The position numbers and the translations under genes are program-made. A stretch of DNA of 64,000 bases from Cherax quadricarinatus. Its lineage: Eukaryota; Arthropoda; Malacostraca; Decapoda; Parastacidae. This document shows positions 18,189 through 26,820 of this stretch, piece after piece; the stretch's first letter is position 1, and every line of letters begins with the position of its first letter. The DNA is taken from positions 21,274,359 through 21,338,358 of the forward strand of contig NC_091301.1 of NCBI RefSeq assembly GCF_038502225.1. The letters are read 5' to 3'. Under the pieces are notes generated by a model. It made no database searches. It was not told the DNA's origin and saw only the letters and a list, made by a program, of their open reading frames with translations.

Positions 18189-18224
18189 TAGTAGCAGCAG
18201 CAGCAGTAGCAGCAGTAGTGGAGT
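18149..18224. repeat. (CAG)n-type trinucleotide repeat upstream of the ORF
   Basis: Runs of GCA with GTA interruptions end six bases before the ATG of the repeat-protein ORF. If the gene is real this would be in the 5' UTR or a preceding exon. Confidence 0.9.
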
Positions 18225-18229
18225 AAACT

Positions 18230-21200
18230 ATGGGCTACTCTGGGTATAGAGGACCGGACAGACGTCGTAGCTATATTGTGCAGATAAACCGTACACAGAA
18301 TCCCAGCTATGCTGGACCTGTGCAACAAGATGAGAGTGCCGCCAGAAATGTACCAAGTACTAGCGGAACAGCTCTTAGAGGAACCTCCCAGCATACACAC
18401 AGTTCCAGTCATAGCCGGGCCATGGAGCAGATGGGCGCTGCCGGTTATAGCCGGGCCATGGAGCATATGGGCACGGCCGGTCATAGCGGAGCTATGGAGC
18501 ATATAGGCATTGCCGGTCATAGCCGGGCCACGGAGCATACGGGCTCTGCCCGTCATAGCCGGGCCATGGAGCATATAGGCTCTGCAGGGCATAGCCGGGC
18601 CATGGAGCATATGGGCACTGTCGGTTATGGTCAAGGCATGGGGCAGACAGGCACTACCGGTTATGGCCAGGGCATGGAGCAGATGGGCACTGCCGGTTAT
18701 GGCACGAGCATGGAGCAGATGGGCACTGCCGGTTATGGCCCGGGCATAGAGCAGATGGGCACTGCCGGTTATGGCCCGGGCATAGAGCAGATGGGCACTG
18801 CCGGTTATGGCCTGGGCATGGAGCAGATGGGCACTGCCGGTTATGGTCCGGGCATGGAGCAGATGGGCACTGCCAGTTATGGTCCGGGCATGGAGCAGAT
18901 GGGCACTGCCGGTTATGGCCCGGGCATGGAGCAGATGGGCACTGCCGGTTATGGCGAGGCCGTTGAGCGGATGGGCACTACCGGTTATGGCGAGGCCGTT
19001 GAGCGGATGGGCACTACCGGTTATGGCGAGGCCGTTGAGCGGATGGGCACTACCGGTTATGGCGAGACCGTTGAGCGGATGGGCACTACCGGTTATGGCG
19101 AGGCCGTTGAGCGGATGGGCACTACCGGTTATGGCGAGGCCGTTGAGCGGATGGGCACTACCGGTTATGGCGAGGCCGTTGAGCGGATGGGCACTACCGG
19201 TTATGGCGAGGACGTGGAGCAAATAGGCCCTGCCGGTTATGACGAGGCTGTGGAGCAGATGGACTCTGCCGGTTATGGGGAGGCCGTGGAGCAGATGGGT
19301 CCTGCCGGTTATGGGGAGGCCGTGGAGCAGATGGGTCCTGCCGGTTATGGGGAGGCCGTGGAGCAGATGGGTCCTGCCGGTTATGGGGAGGCCATGGAGC
19401 AGATGGACCCTGCCGATTATGGGGAGGCCATGGAGCAGATGGGCCCTGCCGGTTATGGGGAGGCAGTGGAACAGATGGGCCCTGTTGGTTATGGGGAGGC
19501 TGTGGAGCAGACGGGCCCTGTCGGTTATGGGGATGTCGTGGAGCAGATGGGCATTGCCGGAGATAGCCAGACCCTGGAGCAGATGGTCACTTCTGATCAT
19601 AGACGAGCCACTGAGCAGACAGGCATTGCCGATCCTAGCAGGGTCGTGGAGCAGGTGTTCATGTCTTGTCAAGGATGGGCTGCAGAGCAGATGGGCATTC
19701 CCAGTTATAGCTGGGTCGTGGAACAGCTCGGCATTGCCGGTCATACCCAGGGCGTGGAACAGTCGAGTGTTACTAGTCCTAACCAGGGCATTGAAGAGAT
19801 GAGTGTTACTAGTCCTAACCAGGGCGTTGAAGAGATGAGTGTTACTAGTCCTAACCAGGGCGTTGAAGAGATGAGTGTTACTAGTCCTAACCAGGGCGTG
19901 GAACAGATGAGTGTTCCTGGTCCTACCCAGCATGTGGAACAGGGTGGTAGTTTAAGTCAAAACCGAAATATGCAACAGATGGGCATTCACGACCGTGCTG
20001 CAGAGCAGATAGAAGTTTTAGGTCAAGGCCAGGCTGTGGAGCACACGAGCAGTCCAGGTCGGGTGGCGGCCGTGGAGCACGCTGGCAGTCCAGGTCGGGT
20101 GGCGGCCGTGGAGCACGCTGGCAGTCCAGGTCTGGTGCCGGACGTGGAACACTCGGGCAGTCCAGGTCGGGTGCCCGCCGTGGAACACTCGGGCAGTCCA
20201 GGTCGAGTGCCGGCCGTGGAACACGCGGGCAGTCCAGGTCGGGTGCCGGCCGTGGAACACGCGGGCAGTCCAGGTCGGGTGCCGGCCGTGGAGCACGTGG
20301 GCAGTCCAGGTCGGGTGCCGGCCGTGGAGCACGCGGGCAGTCCAGGTCGGGTGCCGGCCGTGGAGCATGCGGGCAGTCCAGGTCGGGTGCCGGCCGTGGA
20401 GCACGCTGGCAGTCCAGGTCTGGTGCCGGACGTGGAACACTCGGGCAGTCCAGGTCGGGTGCCGGCCGTGGAACACTCGGGCAGTCCAGGTCGAGTGCCG
20501 GCCGTGGAACACGCGGGCAGTCCAGGTCGGGTGCCGGCCGTGGAACACGCGGGCAGTCCAGGTCGGGTGCCGGCCGTGGAGCACGTGGGCAGTCCAGGTC
20601 GGGTGCCGGCCGTGGAGCACGCGGGCAGTCCAGGTCGGGTGCCGGCCGTGGAGCACGCGGGCAGTCCAGGTCGGGTGGCGGCCGTGGAGCACGCGGGCAG
20701 CCCAGGTCGGGTGGCGGCCGTGGAGCACGCGGGCAGCCCAGGTCGGGTGGCGGCCGTGGAGCACGCGGGCAGCCCAGGTCGGGTGGCGGCCGTGGAGCAC
20801 GTGGGCAGCCCAGGTCGGGTGGCGGCCGTGGAGCACGTGGGCAGCCCAGGTCGGGTGGCGGCCGTGAGGCACGCGGGCAGCCCAGGTCGGGTGGCGGCCG
20901 TGGAGCACGCGGGCAGCCCAGGTCGGGTGGCGGCCGTGGAGCACGCGGGCAGCCCAGGTCGGGTGGCGGCCGTGGAGCACGCGGGCAGCCCAGATCGGGT
21001 GGCGGCCGTGGAGCACGTGGGCAGCCCAGGTCGGGTGGCGGCCGTGGAGCACGCGGGCAGCCCTGGTCGGGTGGCGGCGGCAGAGCACGCGGGCAGCCCA
21101 GGTCGGGTGGAGGCGGTGGAGCTGACGGGCAGCCCAGGTCGGGTGGCGGCCGTGGAGCACGCGGGCAGCCCTGGTCGGGTGGCGGCGGCAGAGCACGCGG

Positions 21201-22921
21201 GCAGCCCAGGTCGGGTGGAGGCGGTGGAGCTGACGGGCAGCCCAGGTCGGGTGGCGGCCGTGGAGCTGACGGGCAGCCCAGGTCGGGTGGCGGCCGTGGA
21301 GCTGACGGGCAGCCCAGGTCGGGTGGCGGCCGTGGAGCTGACGGGCAGCCCAGGTCGGGTGGCGGCCGTGGAGCTGACGGGCAGCCCAGGCCGGGTGGCG
21401 GCCGTGGAGCTGACGGGCAGCCCAGGCCGGGTGGCGGCCGTGGAGCTGACGGGCAGCCCAGGCCGGGTGGCGGCCGTGGAGCTGACGGGCAGCCCAGGCC
21501 GGGTGGCGGCCGTGGAGCTGACGGGCAGCCCAGGCCGGGTGGCGGCCGTGGAGCTGACGGGCAGCCCAGGCCGGGTGGCGGCCGTGGAGCTGACGGGCAG
21601 CCCAGGCCGGGTGGCGGCCGTGGAGCTGACGGGCAGCCCAGGCCGGGTGGCGGCCGTGGAGCTGACGGGCAGCCCAGGCCGGGTGGCGGCCGTGGAGCTG
21701 ACGGGCAGCCCAGGCCGGGTGGCGGCCGTGGAGCTGACGGGCAGCCCAGGCCGGGTGGCGGCCGTGGAGCTGACGGGCAGCCCAGGCCGGGTGGCGGCCG
21801 TGGAGCTGACGGGCAGCCCAGGCCGGGTGGCGGCCGTGGAGCTGACGGGCAGCCCAGGCCGGGTGGCGGCCGTGGAGCTGACGGGCAGCCCAGGCCGGGT
21901 GGCGGCCGTGGAGCTGACGGGCAGCCCAGGCCGGGTGGCGGCCGTGGAGCTGACGGGCAGCCCAGGCCGGGTGGCGGCCGTGGAGCTGACGGGCAGCCCA
22001 GGCCGGGTGGCGGCCGTGGAGCTGACGGGCAGCCCAGGCCGGGTGGCGGCCGTGGAGCTGACGGGCAGCCCAGGCCGGGTGGCGGCCGTGGAGCTGACGG
22101 GCAGCCCAGGCCGGGTGGCGGCCGTGGAGCTGACGGGCAGCCCAGGCCGGGTGGCGGCCGTGGAGCTGACGGGCAGCCCAGGCCGGGTGGCGGCCGTGGA
22201 GCTGACGGGCAGCCCAGGCCGGGTGGCGGCCGTGGAGCTGACGGGCAGCCCAGGCCGGGTGGCGGCCGTGGAGCTGACGGGCAGCCCAGGCCGGGTGGCG
22301 GCCGTGGAGCTGACGGGCAGCCCAGGCCGGGTGGCGGGCGTGGAGCTGACGGGCAGCCCAGGCCGGGTGGCGGGCGTGGAGCTGACGGGCAGCCCAGGCC
22401 GGGTGGCGGGCGTGGAGCTGACGGGCAGCCCAGGCCGGGTGGCGGGCGTGGAGCTGACGGGCAGCCCAGGCCGGGTGGCGGCCGTGGAGCACGCGGGCAG
22501 CCCAGGCCGGGTGGCGGCCGTGGAGCACGCGGGCAGCCCAGGCCGTGGCCGGGTCGTGTATAAGAGGGGAAGTGCAGGTCGAGGCCGTGCCCTGCAGCGA
22601 CGGGGAAGTGCAGGTCGAGGCCGGGCCGTGCATGGTAGGAGTAGTGCAGTTCGAGGCCGGGCCGTGCACAAGGCATGTAGAACTGGCCGAGGCCGGGCAG
22701 TGCCAAGGAGTGGTATTTCCAGTCGAGGCCAGGCTATGCATCAGCGGTGTAATCTTGGCCGAAGGAGGGCCATGCAGCCGCGTCCAGCTGGGGAAGTTCC
22801 TAGCACTAGCAGTACCGAAGTTATGGAAAGGAACTTGCAGCGATCAGACAGTCCCAGCCGAGGCGGTGGCAGAGGTAAAAATACCAACGGAAAAAGTGTA
22901 TCGATACCGTACAATTATTGA
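18230..22921 (+). CDS. Candidate host gene: 1563-residue 12-mer repeat protein with RG-rich tail
   Basis: One uninterrupted frame runs from an ATG in good context (AACTATGG) to tandem stops TGA-TAA at 22919. Residues 1-60 are non-repetitive, with an RRRS patch. About 115 units of 12 residues follow, drifting in type: AGYGPGMEQMGT, TGYGEAVERMGT, TSPNQGVEEMSV, GSPGRVPAVEHA and GSPGRVAAVELT. The last 120 residues are RG-rich (GSAGRGRALQRR units, then RGGGRGK). Nearly every unit keeps a Glu or Gln-Met site. There is no signal peptide or membrane segment. Much of the difference between units is synonymous in this frame but not in the minus frames, and the unique ends stay open, so this frame is preferred. 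No family is recognised. The protein is probably disordered and intracellular; nucleic-acid binding through the tail is only inference. TA-rich sequence with TATATAAA lies near 17998. Confidence 0.6.
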   Translation: MGYSGYRGPDRRRSYIVQINRTQNPSYAGPVQQDESAARNVPSTSGTALRGTSQHTHSSSHSRAMEQMGAAGYSRAMEHMGTAGHSGAMEHIGIAGHSRATEHTGSARHSRAMEHIGSAGHSRAMEHMGTVGYGQGMGQTGTTGYGQGMEQMGTAGYGTSMEQMGTAGYGPGIEQMGTAGYGPGIEQMGTAGYGLGMEQMGTAGYGPGMEQMGTASYGPGMEQMGTAGYGPGMEQMGTAGYGEAVERMGTTGYGEAVERMGTTGYGEAVERMGTTGYGETVERMGTTGYGEAVERMGTTGYGEAVERMGTTGYGEAVERMGTTGYGEDVEQIGPAGYDEAVEQMDSAGYGEAVEQMGPAGYGEAVEQMGPAGYGEAVEQMGPAGYGEAMEQMDPADYGEAMEQMGPAGYGEAVEQMGPVGYGEAVEQTGPVGYGDVVEQMGIAGDSQTLEQMVTSDHRRATEQTGIADPSRVVEQVFMSCQGWAAEQMGIPSYSWVVEQLGIAGHTQGVEQSSVTSPNQGIEEMSVTSPNQGVEEMSVTSPNQGVEEMSVTSPNQGVEQMSVPGPTQHVEQGGSLSQNRNMQQMGIHDRAAEQIEVLGQGQAVEHTSSPGRVAAVEHAGSPGRVAAVEHAGSPGLVPDVEHSGSPGRVPAVEHSGSPGRVPAVEHAGSPGRVPAVEHAGSPGRVPAVEHVGSPGRVPAVEHAGSPGRVPAVEHAGSPGRVPAVEHAGSPGLVPDVEHSGSPGRVPAVEHSGSPGRVPAVEHAGSPGRVPAVEHAGSPGRVPAVEHVGSPGRVPAVEHAGSPGRVPAVEHAGSPGRVAAVEHAGSPGRVAAVEHAGSPGRVAAVEHAGSPGRVAAVEHVGSPGRVAAVEHVGSPGRVAAVRHAGSPGRVAAVEHAGSPGRVAAVEHAGSPGRVAAVEHAGSPDRVAAVEHVGSPGRVAAVEHAGSPGRVAAAEHAGSPGRVEAVELTGSPGRVAAVEHAGSPGRVAAAEHAGSPGRVEAVELTGSPGRVAAVELTGSPGRVAAVELTGSPGRVAAVELTGSPGRVAAVELTGSPGRVAAVELTGSPGRVAAVELTGSPGRVAAVELTGSPGRVAAVELTGSPGRVAAVELTGSPGRVAAVELTGSPGRVAAVELTGSPGRVAAVELTGSPGRVAAVELTGSPGRVAAVELTGSPGRVAAVELTGSPGRVAAVELTGSPGRVAAVELTGSPGRVAAVELTGSPGRVAAVELTGSPGRVAAVELTGSPGRVAAVELTGSPGRVAAVELTGSPGRVAAVELTGSPGRVAAVELTGSPGRVAAVELTGSPGRVAAVELTGSPGRVAAVELTGSPGRVAAVELTGSPGRVAAVELTGSPGRVAAVELTGSPGRVAGVELTGSPGRVAGVELTGSPGRVAGVELTGSPGRVAGVELTGSPGRVAAVEHAGSPGRVAAVEHAGSPGRGRVVYKRGSAGRGRALQRRGSAGRGRAVHGRSSAVRGRAVHKACRTGRGRAVPRSGISSRGQAMHQRCNLGRRRAMQPRPAGEVPSTSSTEVMERNLQRSDSPSRGGGRGKNTNGKSVSIPYNY
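18410..20030 (+). repeat. 36-bp coding minisatellite, N-terminal type
   Basis: About 45 units of 36 bp encode the Met/Tyr/Gly-rich 12-mers. Sub-blocks are locally homogenised: GGCCCGGGCATGGAGCAG-type at 18640-18950, GGCGAGGCCGTTGAGCGG-type at 18950-19210, GGGGAGGCCGTGGAGCAG-type at 19270-19540 and CCTAACCAGGGCGTTGAA-type at 19770-19910. Confidence 0.95.
20031..22560 (+). repeat. 36-bp coding minisatellite, GSPGR type, with higher-order repeats
   Basis: About 70 GC-rich 36-bp units. A block of eight units (288 bp), beginning with the GLVPDVEHS unit near 20130, recurs near 20418. A three-unit block (108 bp) near 21050 recurs near 21160. From about 21224 to 22485 some 35 AVELT units are almost identical, showing recent unequal exchange or slippage. 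Assembly of this part could be collapsed or expanded. Confidence 0.95.
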
Positions 22922-24284
22922 TAACCGTGAGAATTGGTGTAGCACTAATAGATTTTACTTTACAACTCATCACACACTGGGTCAGGCATTTCTACCTTTT
23001 TCATTTTAAAGACTATAAAGAGCAGTTATCTTAGTGTCTGATTTTGCGCAAAAGATTTTTCAAGGTTTACCATTTTACATCCCCTCTCTCTCCTAGCCTA
23101 AAGTAGACAGTTACTTAAATATTTGACTGCGTTTGTTTTTTAATAGATTTTTTAAAAAATCTAAAGATTAGTAAATGATTTAAATTCACTAATATACTCT
23201 TAATTACAGTTAAATTAAAATATGGCTAGTTTCACTTTAAAATAATTTCATAACTGTTATATATAGTGGTACACGTTAGATACTTAAGGGTCTGTAACTT
23301 TAATTTCTTCAAACTTCTCAGATATGAGGTGCAAGTCAGGCCAGCGAAACAGTTCTTGAACGGTTAACTAAATCTTCTGGATTCCTCTGCATCAAAACCG
23401 CAGACTTTCTCATAAGCCTTGAAAGGGTTGTACCCTGTGACTTGGTGAAGCATTTCTGAGGTTGCGCCTAGCATCAGAGAAGACTGTGGAGAGTTGTGAA
23501 GTACACCTGGCCTTGATCACATTGGCGGCACTAGAGGAGGCTGCCTCACGAAGATATCATGAGCCGTGTTTACATAAACTTGTTTTTAATCCATGAAACT
23601 GGTTTATTAAAGGCAGAATTTTTCAAGTAATTCTTGCTCTTAATATTTGTTAGCTCAGTTTGTCTGCCTATGAGGCTTGGCATGTCATACTAAAATAATT
23701 TATAAATTTTTGGAGTACCAAAATTTTAAGTAACTCTTTTTATTACTGTTTAATAGTTTGTGTTAATGAAAGAAAAAAGTAGCTTCATAATGGTTAAAGT
23801 TAAGATGGATGCTAACATTTTTCACATTTTTGTTAAAGTAGTTTTTAGTATTAAGTAACTTGGAAAATGAATTATATTTTTTATTAGTTTTATTGTATTT
23901 AATTTCGATCAAATAAATGTTAAATTTAAATATTTTATCTAGTATACCTTATAACGCACAGGTTGAAGCAGCTATAACTTCATTGAAGAATTTGTACTCC
24001 ACAATACTTCCCTTGCAATTTTTACTTCTTAAAACTGCAAGAGAACAGTTAATGGACATTATTCTGGAACCAATTCCTCTCCTTGGCTGACTTGATTTCA
24101 CATGCCTCTTCAAAAATTGCATTAATACATATGAGGGTATCTTGATCCAAGGCATGTTGCCCTTCCCTACTTGGGATCAGACCAACTACCTCTAATCATT
24201 ATGTATTTAGCCTGACCCCTCCGGTGTATTAATTTTGTCTGAAGGTTTTGTCTTAGATTCGATTCGTGGTGAGGTCATTATAGG
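22922..24284. other. AT-rich region after the repeat-protein ORF (candidate 3' UTR)
   Basis: No ORF of note follows the stop codons. The sequence is AT-rich and non-repetitive for about 1 kb, as expected of a 3' UTR plus flank. From about 24190 it merges into DNA preceding the family C LINE. Confidence 0.35.
23912..23917 (+). terminator. Candidate polyadenylation signal AATAAA
   Basis: First perfect AATAAA downstream of the repeat-protein ORF, about 990 bp after the stop, in AT-rich context and with T-rich sequence after it. ATTAAA variants occur earlier (near 23211 and 23605). Whether it is used cannot be seen from sequence. Confidence 0.3.
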
Positions 24285-24946
24285 TCCCCCCCTTCCTCAG
24301 ACCGAACCTAATTACCCCCCAATCCCCCATTCCCTATCCCATCCTCCTCCCCTTTTTCCTTTCCTCCTCCTCCTCCTCTCCCCCACCCCTCCCTTTTGCC
24401 CTTCCTTTTTGGCCTTCGTTTTTTTTTTTTCCCACAGGCACGCTAGTTCCTAGGTAGGGGAAAGGGTACCGGGGTCCATCCCATTCCATTGAGGTTCTTT
24501 GCGGTGGCGTAGTTTGCCGTGGAATCTGGATTGCCTGGGGATGTCCCGATCCCTCTCCGGTATCCCGGAGGGTGGCTTTGGGTGTCTCTCGGGCGACGGG
24601 TGTATCTCTGGAAGCCACATTTTGGATTCCGGGGGTGGTGGCCGAAGGAGGTATGCTTTGTGGCGGATTTCCGGCCACCCTCTTTTGTCCACCGAGGTAG
24701 CTCGGCAGATGTGAGGTTGCTATCCCGGATTGCTGGTTTACTGGCATGATGGGTAGGGTATGGCACGGGTTCCATGCTGCATCTGTGATACTTGTGGTGC
24801 TGAGGTCCTCTTGGGCGCGGAGGGAGATTACTGGCCCTTTCATTCCTCCTAGGAACTATCCCTCCCCGGTCCCCTTTTTTTTTTTTTTTTTATTTTTATT
24901 TTTTCTTTCTTTTTTTTCTTAACAAAAAGAAAGAAGTAACCTAACC

Positions 24947-26776
24947 ATGGCAGCCCTAGTCCATGAACCTGCTACCCCCGGGCCCCTTCTTGATACCGCA
25001 CCCTGTTCTGACCCTGCCTCGTCTTTGGACCACTCTTCGGACACTCCTCATGCCTCTGTACCTCTTGCCGTTGCTGTTTCCTCACCCGCTTCAGGTACTG
25101 AGGCCTCTACTTCGAATTGCCGACCCGTTCCACGTCGGACCAACTCTGGTCCCACGCCTAAACGCCAACGACAATTACCTGCTGATGATACTTCTCCACC
25201 TTCTCGTTCTTCTCAGAAAAGATCGACACGTCCTTCATTACCTTTCCACGCTCGGTTTCAGACTACACAATGGACTAAATTCTTCACTTTTCGACCGACT
25301 TCCTCTACAGTATTGGCAAGGCACTCCTACGCCATGTTGGTAAAGATATTTCTTTTCATGCTCTTAAGTGCGGTACGCGCATCATCACCGTACAGAATGC
25401 TACCCAGGCTCATGAGCTTTCTCGTCTTTCCCATATCGATACTGTTCCTGTCACTATTGAAAAACATCATTCCCTCAATTCTTGTAGTGGTACCGTCATT
25501 CTGCCCAATACCATAGTTCAACAAAATTTCCAGACATGTGGCACTGACATTCTTGAACAGCTGGAACTCCAAGATCTCCCAATCCTCAAGGTAGACACTT
25601 ACGTTCTTCCTGCCCGTGGGCGGAGACGATACCCTAGCAATGTGGCTCGTTTAACTTTTGACAGCCGTGAACTCCCATCCTCAGTTTATGTAGCAGGACA
25701 TCGGTTACAAGTTCGAAAGGTGATCCCTACACCGCAACAGTGTAGAAATTGCTGGCGATTTGGCCATCCAGCGAAATATTGCAGATCTATCGCCGAATGC
25801 CCAGTCTGTGGTGCCGATGACCATTCTAATGTCTTTCAATCGACCTCCCTCTTGCCTTAATTGTCATGAGGCTCACCCTTCGTACTCTCGCTGTTGTCAA
25901 ATCTACTTAAACGAGCGGGAAATCCATTACCTCAAAGAGGCAGAAGGTCTCCCTTATGCCATGGCAGTTTCTCATCTCTGCCTCCAAGGGAGACTACCTC
26001 GTGTTTCTTATTCCCGTGTTTCAAAACGTCCCCCCACTTCTGGTATCCCATCTTCTGCACCCACCTCTGTGGTTACCTCTCCCATAGTCACTCCTGTATC
26101 TAATTCTTTTGCTGTCCTCGGCTCAGACGTCCCTACTTCAACGCCTCAGTCTGATCTCGCTTCTTCGTGTTCTCTCTCAAAAGCCTCAGTAGCGACGAGA
26201 TCTCGTATGACACCTCCTCCCAATCGTCCCTCTACTTCTCAAAAGTCAAAAAAAGGTCCGTTAACACCTCCTACCCATCTTCCACCTCCTCATTTTACCT
26301 TCCCTGTCTCTGTACCTGGTTCTCCCCCTCTCACTGGCTCTTTTACAAGTGTAGAGGTTCGCCCTCCTCCTCGTACTGTACCTTCCTCCCCTGTTCCCTC
26401 CCAAGTCTCTTCCTCTTCTGCCACCTCCCATGTTTCTGCCTCTTCTGTCCCCTTCCATGCTTCTCCTGTTCCCTCCACCCTTTCGCCTCCCCCTACCTTG
26501 GTAGAGTCCAATACAGTTCCAATCTTTACTCATCCTCCCCCTACCATTTCCAATATTGTCTCCCATACGACGTCTCTGAATTCTGAAACACTTGAAGCAA
26601 TCTCTGAATATATTGCAGAGATCAAACCATCAATGGACACTGATCCACCCTCCGCTCCTTCTCTCTCCTCTGCTCCATCTGCGCAACTTCTTTCTTCACA
26701 GCGCACCGTTCCTTCACTGCTTGAACGTTTTCCACTGCCTCCGCATGTGGACTTTTCTAACCCCTCTAGTCTGTAG
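24947..26776 (+). pseudogene. C1 ORF1: gag-like protein with CCHC knuckles (frameshifted)
   Basis: This encodes the RNA-binding structural protein of the LINE. It starts at ATG 24947 (AACCATGG context), with a Ser/Pro/Thr-rich N-terminal part and a PKRQRQ basic patch. A frameshift near 25300 moves the frame; the continuation TVPVTIEKHHSLNSCSGTV leads into SSVYVAGHRLQVRKVIPTPQ. Zinc knuckles are at 25740-25860: CRNCWRFGHPAKYC, CPVCGADDHSN.. and then CLNCHEAHP. A second frameshift near 25835 separates the knuckles from the long Ser/Pro-rich C-terminal part (to 26776). Three CCHC-type knuckles and a Ser/Pro tail are usual for I-group ORF1. Codon usage resembles ORF2 and differs from the neighbouring repeat-protein gene. 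Confidence 0.8.
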
Positions 26777-26820
26777 GAACCCTTACCTGCGGATTTCAGG
26801 TATCTTTATCATTGCCATTC

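Noticed and set aside
18410..22560. CRISPR-like appearance of the 36-bp array
   Set aside because: The units are directly contiguous with no unique spacers, and the context is eukaryotic. It is a minisatellite.
17972..22741. Very long minus-strand open frames (653, 927, 907 and 882 codons) across the coding minisatellite
   Set aside because: A 36-bp unit without stops keeps several frames open at once. They end inside or just past the array, and unit differences are non-synonymous in them. They are shadows of the plus-strand frame.
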